Shown here piece by piece: positions 1 through 8,205 of a stretch of DNA of 36,219 nucleotides. The stretch's first letter is position 1. Each line of letters starts with the position of its first letter. The translations under genes were made by a program, and so were the position numbers. Source of the stretch: Algoriphagus sp. (GTDB lineage: Bacteria > Bacteroidota > Bacteroidia > Cytophagales > Cyclobacteriaceae); contig NZ_JAQWXX010000052.1 in the NCBI RefSeq assembly GCF_029254265.1, positions 1 through 36,219 of the forward strand, read 5' to 3'. The notes beneath the pieces were generated by a model. That model saw only the letters and a list, made by a program, of their open reading frames with translations. It had not been told where the DNA came from and did no database searches.

Positions 1-375
1 ACCGGATTCCCTCCATTTACAGAAAAGGGAATAGTATTCTTCGTTGCTTACGTTTTTCATCCTGCAACATTATACAGTCAGGAGGCCTTTAGCAATATGG
101 GGTTGATCGGATGGATACATTCATCTGAAATTATTCATGGAACTTTATTCGGAAGTCTTTTCGCAAGAGGAATGACTAAACCTGAAAGTGAACAACCAAA
201 TAATGAAAAAGAACTAGAAGTATTTCATAGAACCAGAATTTGCTTCGTTTTGATATGTTCTATTTTATTAAACTATGTACCACTTGATATAATAAACAAA
301 CATTATCCTAGACAAAAAGAGCTTGAAGAGCTAGCTGAACTTATTAAAGACTTTAGAATAACACTCTATGAATAA
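1..375 (+). CDS. Orphan protein, 5' end cut by window edge
   Basis: The reading frame is open from the first base to the TGA-free end at TAA 373-375, so about 124 residues are visible and the true start lies outside the window. The methionine at 97 is internal to this frame and need not be the start. Two hydrophobic stretches (around residues 11-24 and 80-96 of the visible part) suggest a small membrane protein; the C-terminus is charged and probably helical (KELEELAELI). I do not recognise the family. It is followed by a cassette-like noncoding junction and then by a nuclease pair, which suggests accessory DNA. Confidence 0.6.
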   Translation, partial: TGFPPFTEKGIVFFVAYVFHPATLYSQEAFSNMGLIGWIHSSEIIHGTLFGSLFARGMTKPESEQPNNEKELEVFHRTRICFVLICSILLNYVPLDIINKHYPRQKELEELAELIKDFRITLYE

Positions 376-517
376 AAAAACGGTGTGCAACAGCGAATAT
401 AATTAATTGCTTTGGCTGACGCTCATCTGGAAAATTCCTACGGAATTTTTCGGGTTCGTGTTTGTTTACTAAATTAGTTGTTAGCCACGCAACTAATCAT
501 ACAACAAACGTAAAAGA
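376..517. other. Cassette-like intergenic junction with two dyads
   Basis: This noncoding stretch joins the orphan gene to the nuclease pair. It contains a compact hairpin (AAAATTCC/GGAATTTT, loop TAC, 431-449) that could act as a terminator. It also has an 8-bp inverted repeat, ATTAGTTG/CAACTAAT (473-480 and 490-497), whose 9-base loop contains AGCCACG. The sequence AGCCACG followed closely by TCATACA (483-503) recurs in the other accessory gap at 3760-3775. The layout resembles recombination sites between gene cassettes, but no integrase is present and canonical attC core boxes are not clear, so the mobile-cassette reading is inference. Confidence 0.35.
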
Positions 518-1378
518 ATGAAATTCGGAAAGACCATAAAAATATTTTTGATTGATGGAGATCCCAATGGGAGGATGAGTTGTGAACTATCCAATTGGTC
601 CGGAAAGGCTTATAAAATCCCAAGAATTAAAATCAAAGATTGTACAGATCGAAATGATCTTAGCAGTACCGGAGTTTATCTACTTTTTGGAAAGGATGAT
701 GAGGGAAAAGATCAGGTCTACATCGGAGAAGCGGAATCCATCTTAAAGCGCTTGAATCAACAATTGAATGCCAAGGATTTTTGGAATGAGGCGATCATAT
801 TCATCAGCAAAGATGAAAACCTGAATAAGGCTCATATCAAGTATTTGGAAAATAGGCTTCATGATATTGCCAAATCAGCCAACCGGTATCGAATAGATAA
901 TTTTATTATTCCCACTCAATCCTCTATTTCCGAATCTGATCGGGCGGAAATGGAAGAGTTTATAGAGTACATCAAAATGTTGGTCAATACGCTAGGTCAC
1001 AAAGTATTTGATGAAAAAAGAGAATTCAAACCAAAGCAAAAACAAGAAACATTTTTTATTAAAGCAGCAAGGGGAGCAGAGGGACAAGGTGAACCTACCT
1101 CAGATGGATTTGTTGTTTTCAGAGGTTCAAAAGCGGCGGGTTCGACTGTTACCTCAATGACTTCAAATTTTGTGGTATTTAGGCAGAAACTTATTGATGA
1201 AGGAGTGCTTTTAGACAAGGTAGATTATCTTGAATTTCCAGAAGACTATATTTTCAGTAGTCCTTCAACAGCTGCCTCAATTGTGTTGGGACGTAATGCC
1301 AATGGGCTAACAGAATGGAAGCTAAAAAATGGTAAGACCCTAAAAGAGTTTGAGACCAATGAAAAACAACCAAGCTGA
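518..1378 (+). CDS. GIY-YIG nuclease family protein with DUF4357 C-terminus
   Basis: This 286-residue protein is probably a DNA endonuclease. The GIY-YIG signature appears as GVYLL (52-56) and VYIGE (67-71), with the expected downstream arginine (R79) and a candidate metal-binding glutamate in YLENRL (E111). The C-terminal part (about 225-280) carries a DUF4357-type domain, recognisable from SSPSTAASIVLGRNANG and the following EWK. The order GIY-YIG then DUF4357 is a known architecture of stand-alone bacterial proteins of unclear role. Its TGA stop shares one base with the ATG of the HNH gene, so the two are probably translated together. A restriction or defence role is inferred from pairing two nucleases in an accessory region. 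Confidence 0.8.
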   Translation: MKFGKTIKIFLIDGDPNGRMSCELSNWSGKAYKIPRIKIKDCTDRNDLSSTGVYLLFGKDDEGKDQVYIGEAESILKRLNQQLNAKDFWNEAIIFISKDENLNKAHIKYLENRLHDIAKSANRYRIDNFIIPTQSSISESDRAEMEEFIEYIKMLVNTLGHKVFDEKREFKPKQKQETFFIKAARGAEGQGEPTSDGFVVFRGSKAAGSTVTSMTSNFVVFRQKLIDEGVLLDKVDYLEFPEDYIFSSPSTAASIVLGRNANGLTEWKLKNGKTLKEFETNEKQPS

Positions 1379-1701
1379 TGTCAAACCGATGGGGCATTCC
1401 TAAAGAGGTTGAGGCTTTTGTAAGACAAAGAGATTTAGCCTGTGTCTATTGTCGGGTAGAGTTTCATTCAGACAAGAATGATCGAAAATCAAAACCATCT
1501 TGGGAACATATTGTCAATGATATCAGAATTAACGGAATAGATAATATCTCACTATGTTGCATATCCTGCAATGCAAGTAAAGGAGCAAAAATTTTAGAAA
1601 TGTGGTTAGAAACTGATTATTGTAGAAGGAAGGGAATAACAGTTGATTCAATTGCCACTGTTGTAAAAAAGGCAATAGAAAATCCACCTAAGTTGAAGTA
1701 A
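1378..1701 (+). CDS. Small HNH endonuclease
   Basis: This 107-residue protein is a compact HNH nuclease. Two zinc-knuckle pairs are visible (C22-x2-C25 in CVYC, and C61-x2-C64 in CISC). Between them is the WEH motif with catalytic-type H44, and the fold closes with CNASKG (N65). Zinc-ribbon HNH domains of this kind occur in restriction enzymes, phage packaging proteins and defence nucleases. The start overlaps the stop of the GIY-YIG gene by one base (TGATG), which indicates translational coupling. The stop is only a few bases before the broken end of a NamZ fragment on the other strand, so the insertion breakpoint of this accessory block is probably at about 1702-1706. Confidence 0.8.
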   Translation: MSNRWGIPKEVEAFVRQRDLACVYCRVEFHSDKNDRKSKPSWEHIVNDIRINGIDNISLCCISCNASKGAKILEMWLETDYCRRKGITVDSIATVVKKAIENPPKLK

Positions 1702-1940
1702 ATCCGCTCCCAGCCTGCTCGGATGGTTTCTATGGGAACATCGGTTATAAGTTGCTGCCTGAAGTCTTCCCTACCGATTTGGATTTCGATAGTATTCATT
1801 TGGTTGCTCAGCTTGGAATCAAAGAACTTTTCCTTTTCGGGATGGGCTTTATATAGTTCTCTGATCCACTCAAAATTGATTTGCCCGGACTTCCGTAGTA
1901 ATTCGGTGCCGTACTTTCGCAGATCAATTCTCCTGGAAGG
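1702..1940 (-). pseudogene. C-terminal remnant of a DUF1343/NamZ gene
   Basis: Read on the minus strand, one frame is open through this stretch and contains RIDLRKYG, NFEWIRELYKAHP, KFFDSKLSN, and finally FRQQL followed by PIETIRAGWE. These match the C-terminal part of DUF1343 proteins (exo-beta-N-acetylmuramidase NamZ family), which normally ends with a further 15 or so residues after the conserved tryptophan. Here the homology stops right at W-E, where the nuclease gene ends. The upstream part of the gene is also missing: the fragment begins a few bases after the stop of the outer-membrane gene. A 56-bp piece of it is repeated at 3789-3844. It is a dead fragment, not a functional gene. Confidence 0.65.
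1856..1911 (-). repeat. Direct repeat copy 1 (NamZ fragment)
   Basis: These 56 bp match 3789-3844 at 52 positions by eye, in the same orientation. In this copy the NamZ reading frame is open. The two copies bracket the split outer-membrane gene. Confidence 0.75.
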
Positions 1941-1945
1941 ATAAC

Positions 1946-3313
1946 TTAATCATTCCCAACAAAATTGGCCCGTCCAAAAAATCGTCGATTCACGAAGTTA
2001 TTAAGGTTGGAACCAAAGCGGTAATTAAACCCAAATCTGGAATCGATGGTATAAGCTGAGGGCAGGGTTACTCTCCCGCTCAAGATATCCTGTTCTGTGA
2101 AATCTCCTGATGCCAGGTAAATCTGATCCTGTACGTAGTTGCCTTCTACCCTCATAAAGAAAGAAAAATTCCCAGTAACCCGGACTTCTGCGCTAATATT
2201 CAAGCCTGTGGACCAAGAGCTAAAATCATCTAGATAATTTCTCAGACGATAACCCACTTCTAGGTTACCCCATCTTTGATTTAGTCCCAGACTGACTCTC
2301 AAACTATGGAGGAATCTGGTTTCTTCAATCACACCGCTAATCGTTTCTTCGACATATCTATTATTCCTGACTTCAACCCCATAGTTCACTCTTAGAAATC
2401 TGGAATTCTGCACTGATTCCGGAAAAAAATTGTACTCTACAGCTGGTCTGAAGCTGGTCTGAAACTGATAATTAAATCGGGTGTTCTGACGTCCTGCAAT
2501 ATCATATCCATAAGACCATTGAGGTGAAATTGACTTCACCAGTTGGTGACTAAATCCAAATTCTGAAACATCAAAACTGTTCTCAATTTCATCGATGAAC
2601 TGGTTGCCGTTTTCATCAAGAACCGGCGCTCCATTCTCATCAACTCTCGGTACTTTTTGAATCGTTCTTCTCAGCCTCTCATCTATTCTCCCTGTTAGGG
2701 AAATCTTCCATTTATCCGTGATACGATTAACATTGACCTCTCCACCATAATTAATTTCCTTGCTCAATTCCTCTACTTCAATGTTCGCATCACTACCCAC
2801 ATTAAAAACCCAATAATTTTAGGGATCAACAGTTTCCTGCACTTCATTTTCCAGAACACCAGCGTCAGTCTTCATATTGATTTCAATCCCCTCTCCTGCT
2901 TTGGTCTTTGCCACAAACGGAGCCAAACCTAATTTGATAAACCGTGTAAGCTTTTCTCGCACTTCAAAGTCGGTATCCGTCTGTTTGTTATTTACATAGA
3001 GAGTGTCTGTTCTTCCCGCATGAATGTTTTGTTGACCTATAAAAATCAGTTGATATTGTCGTCCACCGCCACCAGATCTGTTATCGTTAATCAGCAGAAA
3101 GACATCAGCCAATTGATTATCCCTGTAGAAGTCAACTGCTGTAATTTCCGTTCTGATAAAATCCATATCACAACCTCCATCTCTCCGATCACAGCCATCG
3201 ATAAACACCCGGAGTTTATTGGGAGGGCTGGAATTATCAATTAATGTTTGACTAAATGCAGGAGGATCAAAAGAAAAGAATATCAGAATTAATAAAATTG
3301 GTATTTTTCTCAT
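1946..3313 (-). pseudogene. Outer-membrane beta-barrel protein gene split by an in-frame stop
   Basis: Two reading frames in the same phase are separated by a single TAA at 2819-2821. The first (2819-3313, 164 residues) starts with a signal peptide (MRKIPILLILIFFS...AFSQ) and a soluble domain typified by FIDGC..DMDFIRTEI and GGGGRQYQLIF. After the stop the frame continues as NYWVFNVGSDANI and runs to 1946 as alternating beta strands rich in aromatics (YGYDIAG, RVNYGVEV, GFNYRFGS). Homologs I recall read through this point as DP-W-NYWVF, so the stop replaces a conserved tryptophan codon. The intact protein would have about 456 residues. A GTG at 2800 could restart translation, but the product would lack a signal peptide. 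Nonsense-inactivated gene is the best reading; readthrough cannot be excluded. Confidence 0.7.
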
Positions 3314-3979
3314 TTGATTAGGGGTAATTCACGTTGGTTGTATCCTTAAGATCGAGGTTGAATACAAGTTATCATGCTATAATACCATTATCTGTTGAAA
3401 ACAATCGGACATTTTACACGAAACAGCACTGAAAATGATTCTCGGTCCTTCGCCAACACTAAATACAAGCAATAAGGGCTTCACTTTGGCATTTGGAAAG
3501 AAGTGGAAATTAAAAGCCCATTATTATTCCAACAGACGATACTTTTTAGGAATCAGATAATAATGCAAAAATCATTAATGAAGTAAAGAATATTCCTAAC
3601 CTTCTGTAAAAATCATGGCTATTTCGTAGGTTATAGTTCCTTTTGGCTCTTCGCGGAAAGTCCGTCAATCGGAAGGCTTGACTTATTGGTGAAACTAAAT
3701 CAATAAGCCAATCCTATGGATTGACTCGGTAGTTAACTGAAATTTTTACACTTTTAATCAGCCACGATTCATACAGCGGCGTTATACGGTTCTCAGACCC
3801 ACTCAAAATTGATTTGCCCGGACTTCCGTAGTAATTCAGTGTCGGTTGTTTCCTACCAACGGCAGGCAGGGATGTCAAATAACGGCTGAAGTTTAATCTC
3901 TAGTCTCTAATCTCCAATCTCTTGTCTCCTACCTCCTGACTTCCAACTTCCTACCTCTTGACTTCCAACTTCTCACCTC
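3314..3979. other. Gene-free accessory gap with remnants
   Basis: I see no convincing gene in this 666-bp gap. It holds a second copy of the AGCCACG...TTCATACA motif (3760-3775) followed by GCGGCGTTATACGG, a second NamZ fragment (3789-3844), and a pyrimidine-rich array of about 7-bp units (3898-3985) running into the stop codon of the DUF4097 gene. The part from 3314 to 3600 should contain the promoter of the split outer-membrane gene, but I could not identify one. Confidence 0.5.
3789..3844 (-). repeat. Direct repeat copy 2 (NamZ fragment)
   Basis: This is the second copy of the 56-bp NamZ segment seen at 1856-1911, with four mismatches. On the minus strand it encodes ELLRKSGQINFEWV and then hits a TGA, so it is also dead. 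Similarity ends abruptly on both sides. Confidence 0.75.
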
Positions 3980-3985
3980 CTACTT
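3898..3985. repeat. Degenerate 7-bp array, CTCTAAT/CTTCCAA type
   Basis: The stretch is a run of pyrimidine-rich units, mostly 7 bp with occasional 6- or 8-bp steps (for example CTCTAGT, CTCTAAT, CTCCAAT, then CTCCTAC and CTTCCAA). It ends inside the last codons of the DUF4097 gene. A similar short array lies at 10711-10742. Confidence 0.65.
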
Positions 3986-4927
3986 CCCCCCAAACTCCAG
4001 ATTTATACTACCGCCAGAGCTTTGCAAAGTCACAGGGATTCCGCCACCGTTGATTTTACCAGTCACTCTATCCTTTTTTTGCTCTCCACTGAAATTACTA
4101 AGCGAAGTATTCACTCGACCGCCTCTGAGGTCTAGGTCTAATCCCAACCCTTCTGGAACTACTGCCGTGATACTTCCTCCGCTGCTTTTCATCGTAAGCC
4201 CTTTTTCCAGATTGGACAGCTGTGCCTTGATCGAACCACCACTTGTACTGGCATTAATACTTCCATCAATTTCCTCTAATGAAACAGAGCCGCCGGAAGA
4301 ACCTACGGATATGTCCCCCTCGACTTGACTGATTTTGACTGAACCGCCACTCGTTGCCACAGAAACATTTCCTCTAAATTCTTCTAATCGAAAAGACCCA
4401 CCAGAACTTCTTGTAACTAGCTCTCCTTCACTTTTGGTAACTTTGATACTTCCGCCGCTTGTGTTTATTTCATGCTCTCCGGTAAGTTCAGCCAAAGAAA
4501 TAGAGCCTCCACTTGAATTAATGTTTGTGGACATAGTATGAGGAACTGAGATTTTAAAGGAGAGATTTAATCTGTTATCCGAATTCCATCCCCAGCTTCC
4601 ACTTTTCTTGGCTTTGAGCGAAATGGTATTTCCATTTTGAGAAAAATCCAGGTCATATTCTTCCAATAGTTCCTCTACTTCGGCATCTTCACGATCTATT
4701 TCTTTACCCTTGAATTTGACATACATATCAATAGTGACTGTATTTCCCGATGTCCCGGTGACGGAAACTGAGGAGCCGGAAGTTTCTACCATTAGATCAC
4801 CAGGACCATTGATCGTGAAACTTTGACTTAAATAAGGCTCTCCATCAAACTGAAAAGAAGTAGCATTTGTACAACTAGCTGTGACTAGAAAAAAAATTAA
4901 AACAAGTAAAGATTGTAGATTTTTCAT
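3980..4927 (-). CDS. DUF4097-type beta-repeat lipoprotein
   Basis: This 315-residue protein begins with a lipoprotein signal: a hydrophobic stretch followed by the lipobox TASC with C19. It is therefore probably anchored in the envelope. From about residue 130 it consists of roughly 20-residue repeats centred on SGGSI or SGGSV, the regular beta-strand ladder of DUF4097 proteins, which are thought to form adhesin-like or scaffold beta-helices. No catalytic residues are apparent. It stands alone, downstream of the mla-like operon, and has its own upstream dyad and TGGCAT promoter at the same distances as the DUF2807 gene in the export locus. Co-regulation with that locus is inferred from these sites. 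Confidence 0.8.
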   Translation of the reverse strand: MKNLQSLLVLIFFLVTASCTNATSFQFDGEPYLSQSFTINGPGDLMVETSGSSVSVTGTSGNTVTIDMYVKFKGKEIDREDAEVEELLEEYDLDFSQNGNTISLKAKKSGSWGWNSDNRLNLSFKISVPHTMSTNINSSGGSISLAELTGEHEINTSGGSIKVTKSEGELVTRSSGGSFRLEEFRGNVSVATSGGSVKISQVEGDISVGSSGGSVSLEEIDGSINASTSGGSIKAQLSNLEKGLTMKSSGGSITAVVPEGLGLDLDLRGGRVNTSLSNFSGEQKKDRVTGKINGGGIPVTLQSSGGSINLEFGGK

Positions 4928-4960
4928 AGGTTGGTTTTTTTAGTCTTTCGATTTATTTAA

Positions 4961-4976
4961 TCCCACTTTTATGCCA
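4961..4976 (-). promoter_or_regulatory. Sigma-54-like promoter A (DUF4097)
   Basis: On the minus strand this reads TGGCAT-AAAAG-TGGGA. The -24 box is good; the -12 region keeps the G at position 14 but lacks the usual following C. The T of TGG is 49 bp before the ATG and 84 bp from the outer edge of dyad A. Confidence 0.5.
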
Positions 4977-5026
4977 TCCTAAATGACTTCCAGAGCTTTC
5001 TAATCCATCATTTTAGAAATCAAGGC

Positions 5027-5060
5027 ATTTCTATACGTACACTTTTGTTCGCTGGCGGGC
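5027..5060 (-). promoter_or_regulatory. Enhancer-like dyad A
   Basis: On the minus strand 5047-5060 reads GCCCG-CCAG-CGAAC, fitting GYYCG-N4-CGRRC, flanked by TTT before and AAAA after. Exactly 20 bp on, at 5027-5040, a half-site GTACG follows. The pair lies 100-133 bp upstream of the DUF4097 start codon. The arrangement matches sites B, C and D. Confidence 0.65.
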
Positions 5061-5160
5061 AAACATTAAAGCAATGCTTTAAGGCAAAATATGGTTTTCT
5101 ATTGTTTGGGAGAAAAGCCGATAAAAATCTTATATAGAAAAAGGCGACTCAATCAACATT

Positions 5161-6147
5161 CTAATTATTGCTTTGCTCTGCTTTCTTTTTGGCTTTTTCC
5201 TGCTTCCTGAAATATCCTCTAAATAGAAAATTTGACTTCATGGCCTCCATATTTTCATTAAGCTTATACGTGCTGGATTCAAGGTTTTGAAGAGTCTGAT
5301 CGACTTGCTGACGGAAAACAGAATCTTGCAAAACCAAGCCAGCAGTTCCCTGCCCATTTTGGATGTCGTTCAGTAATACATTCACCGTTTCCATCATTTC
5401 CGATGCCTCGGCACTTGTTTTTTGCAACTGAATCAGTGTTTCTTCAAAATTTGAATTCATAATACTATCGGTGAACAAACTATTCACAATTCCATCCCCC
5501 TTTTCAAAAGAAGAAATTATGTTTTTTCCCGACTTCGTGATTTCTGCTGCATTTGCACCAGCCACTTTAAACTTCTGCACTGCAACATTTAAATCATCCA
5601 CTAGTTTAGGCTCGCTCAACAAGCTCCAAAGTGCTTCACTTTCATTCAATTTCTCGGTTATCTGAGTAAGATTTATCAGGGTTTTTTCCAAATAATTCCC
5701 TGTTGAATTGAGCGTTTCCAGCATTTCGTCGGTATCAATCTGGGGCAAAGCATACAATATATCCCCAGAGGCAAGAGGAGATGCATCTCCATCCATAGGA
5801 TTGATATGAAGAATTTTATTACCCATTATTCCATCCGTATTGATAGTTGTCTTCGAATTATTTTTGATAAAGGGTTGCATGGACTTATGGATCAAAAGCT
5901 CGACTTGTATGGTTGTGTCATTCAGCATTTCGATAGCGCTAACTGTCCCTACATCCATTCCTTTGAAGCGGATATTATTACCCGGCAATAGTCCATTCAC
6001 ATTCCGCATTTCTGCAATTACCCGAATGGAGGACCCGAAAATATTCTGATTTTTACCAATGAGATAGAGCGAAAAAACCAGAAAAATCATACTGGCTAAT
6101 ACTAAAGCTCCAAGTTTGGCATTCGCTATTTTTTTTTCCTTTTTCAT
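5161..6147 (-). CDS. MlaD-like MCE-domain lipid transport protein
   Basis: This 328-residue protein has a short basic N-terminus, one membrane anchor (about residues 12-31), and an MCE domain at about 38-118 (typical NVNGLLPGNNIRFKGMDVG). A long helical C-terminal region with coiled-coil character follows and ends in a lysine-rich tail. MCE proteins form the periplasmic ring that receives phospholipids from an MlaFE-type ABC transporter. It is the last gene of an E-F-D operon, 92 bp after the ATPase gene. The long C-terminal part is normal for Bacteroidota MlaD homologs. Confidence 0.88.
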   Translation of the reverse strand: MKKEKKIANAKLGALVLASMIFLVFSLYLIGKNQNIFGSSIRVIAEMRNVNGLLPGNNIRFKGMDVGTVSAIEMLNDTTIQVELLIHKSMQPFIKNNSKTTINTDGIMGNKILHINPMDGDASPLASGDILYALPQIDTDEMLETLNSTGNYLEKTLINLTQITEKLNESEALWSLLSEPKLVDDLNVAVQKFKVAGANAAEITKSGKNIISSFEKGDGIVNSLFTDSIMNSNFEETLIQLQKTSAEASEMMETVNVLLNDIQNGQGTAGLVLQDSVFRQQVDQTLQNLESSTYKLNENMEAMKSNFLFRGYFRKQEKAKKKAEQSNN

Positions 6148-6239
6148 GTGTTATAATTTTTCTTTAAGGTCACATGGAATCTTCGCATGAATTTTAATCA
6201 AACCTCTGAGTAACGCTTTGGGTCATGCTCGATTTCATG

Positions 6240-6980
6240 TTATCTAAAGAATTCACTGACTTTTGGATCAGTGTTTTTCATTAAGTTTTCATAAGTATCC
6301 GCCATATAATTCCTTCCTTCAATCAGTGTAATTACCCGGTTGGATGTTATCCGAATACAATTCATATCATGAGAAATAATCACCGAAGAGGCCTTGTATT
6401 TTTCTTGGATAGAAATCATAAGTTCACTGATTTCCCGCGCTGTGATCGGATCAAGACCAGTTGTCGGTTCATCATACAAAATCACCTTGGGCTTTAAAAT
6501 CAGGGTCCGAGCTAATGCAATACGTTTTCTCATTCCTCCAGACAATTCCGATGGCATCATATTGACGGTATGCGAAAGTCCAACATCTTCCAAAGCTTCC
6601 ATTACAGCATCTTCAGCCTGGCTTTCACGCTGCTCTACGGTCCAGTGTCTTCTTAGCGGAAACTCCAGATTCTCTCTGATAGTCATCGAATCGTAAAGTG
6701 CATTACTTTGAAAAAGAAACCCTATGTCTTTTCTAAGTAAGTCCATTTCATCCTGATCTAGCGCACTGATATCATGGTCTAACACCATAATTTCACCTGA
6801 GTCTGCCTCTATCAATTTAATAATACATTTGATCAAAACAGACTTTCCCGAACCTGACTTTCCCAGAATCACAAGATTTTCGCCAGCTGCCAAACTCATA
6901 TCAAAGTCCCTCAGCACATGATTTTCACCGAAGGACTTGTTTAGTTTAGATACCTCTATAATGCTTTTAGTAGGCTCCAT
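6240..6980 (-). CDS. MlaF-like ABC transporter ATPase
   Basis: This 246-residue ATPase would energise phospholipid transport across the envelope with the adjacent MlaE and MlaD homologs. Visible motifs are Walker A GKSGSGKS (40-47), the Q-loop at Q91, the signature LSGGM (146-150), and Walker B VILYDEPTTGLD with D170/E171. The switch histidine is in SHDM. LSGGM followed by RKR is typical of the MlaF group rather than of exporters. The start lies three bases after the stop of the permease gene, so the two are co-transcribed. Confidence 0.92.
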   Translation of the reverse strand: MEPTKSIIEVSKLNKSFGENHVLRDFDMSLAAGENLVILGKSGSGKSVLIKCIIKLIEADSGEIMVLDHDISALDQDEMDLLRKDIGFLFQSNALYDSMTIRENLEFPLRRHWTVEQRESQAEDAVMEALEDVGLSHTVNMMPSELSGGMRKRIALARTLILKPKVILYDEPTTGLDPITAREISELMISIQEKYKASSVIISHDMNCIRITSNRVITLIEGRNYMADTYENLMKNTDPKVSEFFR

Positions 6981-6983
6981 ATA

Positions 6984-7748
6984 TTAAGTCAATCCTAATA
7001 AATCTGTGACCTGAACCGCAATCAAATCCAGTATAAAAACCAATAAAGAGGCTACAATTACAGCAGTAGTAGCTGATCTCCCTACTCCTTCTGTTCCTTT
7101 CTTAGAATTATAACCTTTATAGCACCCAACTATTCCAATTCCAAAACCAAAGAAAAACGTCTTAGTCAATGAGGGTATAAAATCTCCAAAACTCAGGGCA
7201 TCAAAAGCCTGGAACCAATAAAGCGACCAGCTTACTGAACCTTTCAGATTCACTCCCAGAAATCCCCCATAAAGTGAAATTGCTATCGCCAAGCTTGAAA
7301 GTACCGGCACCATCAAGGTAGATGCCATCACCCGTGTGACTACCAGATATTTGAAAGGATTGGTCCCCGAAACTTCCATCGCATCAATCTGCTCCGTCAC
7401 TCGCATCGACCCCAATTCCGCTCCGATTCCAGAACCAATTTTACCTGCACAAATCAAGGCAGTAATAACTGGGGAAATTTCCCTGACTAGGGAGACGGAA
7501 ACCATGGATGGCAAAAGCGACTCGGCTCCAAATTCTAGAAGAGTTGGGCGAGATTGGATTGTCAATACCAGTCCCATGATAAATGCTGTGATGCTGACTA
7601 GGGTAAAACTCTTATATCCAATCCAAAAACATTGATTGATAAATTCTTCGTACTCCTGACGAGGCTTTGTGATTTCCTTGAAGAACCTTCCCGTAAACCT
7701 GGCTATTTCTCCAACTTCTGTGAAAAATGGTTTGTCTATCGCTTTCAA
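6984..7748 (-). CDS. MlaE-like permease
   Basis: This 254-residue inner-membrane protein is the permease of the Mla-type lipid transporter. It has about five to six hydrophobic segments and the conserved family stretch around GKIGSGIGAELGSMRVTEQI, followed by DAMEVSGTNPFKYLV. These are hallmarks of MlaE/DUF140 proteins. It is the first gene of the operon, followed at once by the ATPase and then by the MCE protein. Direction of lipid transport cannot be told from the sequence. Confidence 0.92.
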   Translation of the reverse strand: MKAIDKPFFTEVGEIARFTGRFFKEITKPRQEYEEFINQCFWIGYKSFTLVSITAFIMGLVLTIQSRPTLLEFGAESLLPSMVSVSLVREISPVITALICAGKIGSGIGAELGSMRVTEQIDAMEVSGTNPFKYLVVTRVMASTLMVPVLSSLAIAISLYGGFLGVNLKGSVSWSLYWFQAFDALSFGDFIPSLTKTFFFGFGIGIVGCYKGYNSKKGTEGVGRSATTAVIVASLLVFILDLIAVQVTDLLGLT

Positions 7749-8205
7749 GATTCGAGTCGTTAATTATGAACTATAAGTTGAGAATTGCATCTATCAAATC
7801 CTGAGAGCAAAATCACCTAAATTACTGATATATGTCAGATTTTTCCCGGAATCGCCTTTCTAGTCTTAATTAGGATAAGCTAACTAAAAAAAAAGACTTT
7901 TAGACCTCGGGCTGTTTGTGATTTGAAATCTCAAAGTCAGCTTAAAGGGTTTGTAATCAAATCAATCCGAAAGGATTACTTCGAAAAAAACACATAAAAA
8001 ATTTCTCGAATACCTCAAGTCCAATATCATAAATATGATTATCCGCTTTCTTAACAATCCCTTGATTAAACGGCTTAAAAATCCAATTGAGATTCAGTTT
8101 TGTCAAACATCGGTCTTCTGTCACCCGTCTTCCAGCCAAAAAAGTAAATGAAGTTTCACTATTGGTTTATTTGCGATCATACAAAATCATAAATTAAAAA
8201 ACACA
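7749..8205. other. Gene-free gap between export and mla loci
   Basis: No convincing gene is seen in these 457 bp. The first part must hold the promoter of the mla-like operon, but no clear -33/-7 or -24/-12 element was found. A small hairpin (AATCC-GAAA-GGATT, 7964-7977) is present. Three 7-bp-spaced units of the GTCTTC/GTCACC kind occur at about 8110-8131, related to the array at 20749-20797. Confidence 0.45.

Noticed and set aside
1617..1799. Small minus-strand gene overlapping the HNH 3' end
   Set aside because: It is the NamZ remnant read into the antisense of the HNH gene; the homology ends at the breakpoint.
1946..2800. Independent gene starting at GTG 2800
   Set aside because: It is in phase with the upstream frame, lacks a signal peptide needed for a beta-barrel, and the conserved motif NYWVF lies before the GTG.
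4050..4541. Plus-strand proline/serine-rich frames opposite the DUF4097 gene
   Set aside because: They are antisense shadows of the SGGS repeats.
7957..8139. 60-codon frame on the minus strand in the gap after the mla operon
   Set aside because: No recognisable family, no signal or domain, its start falls in 7-bp repeat units, and its composition looks like noncoding DNA.
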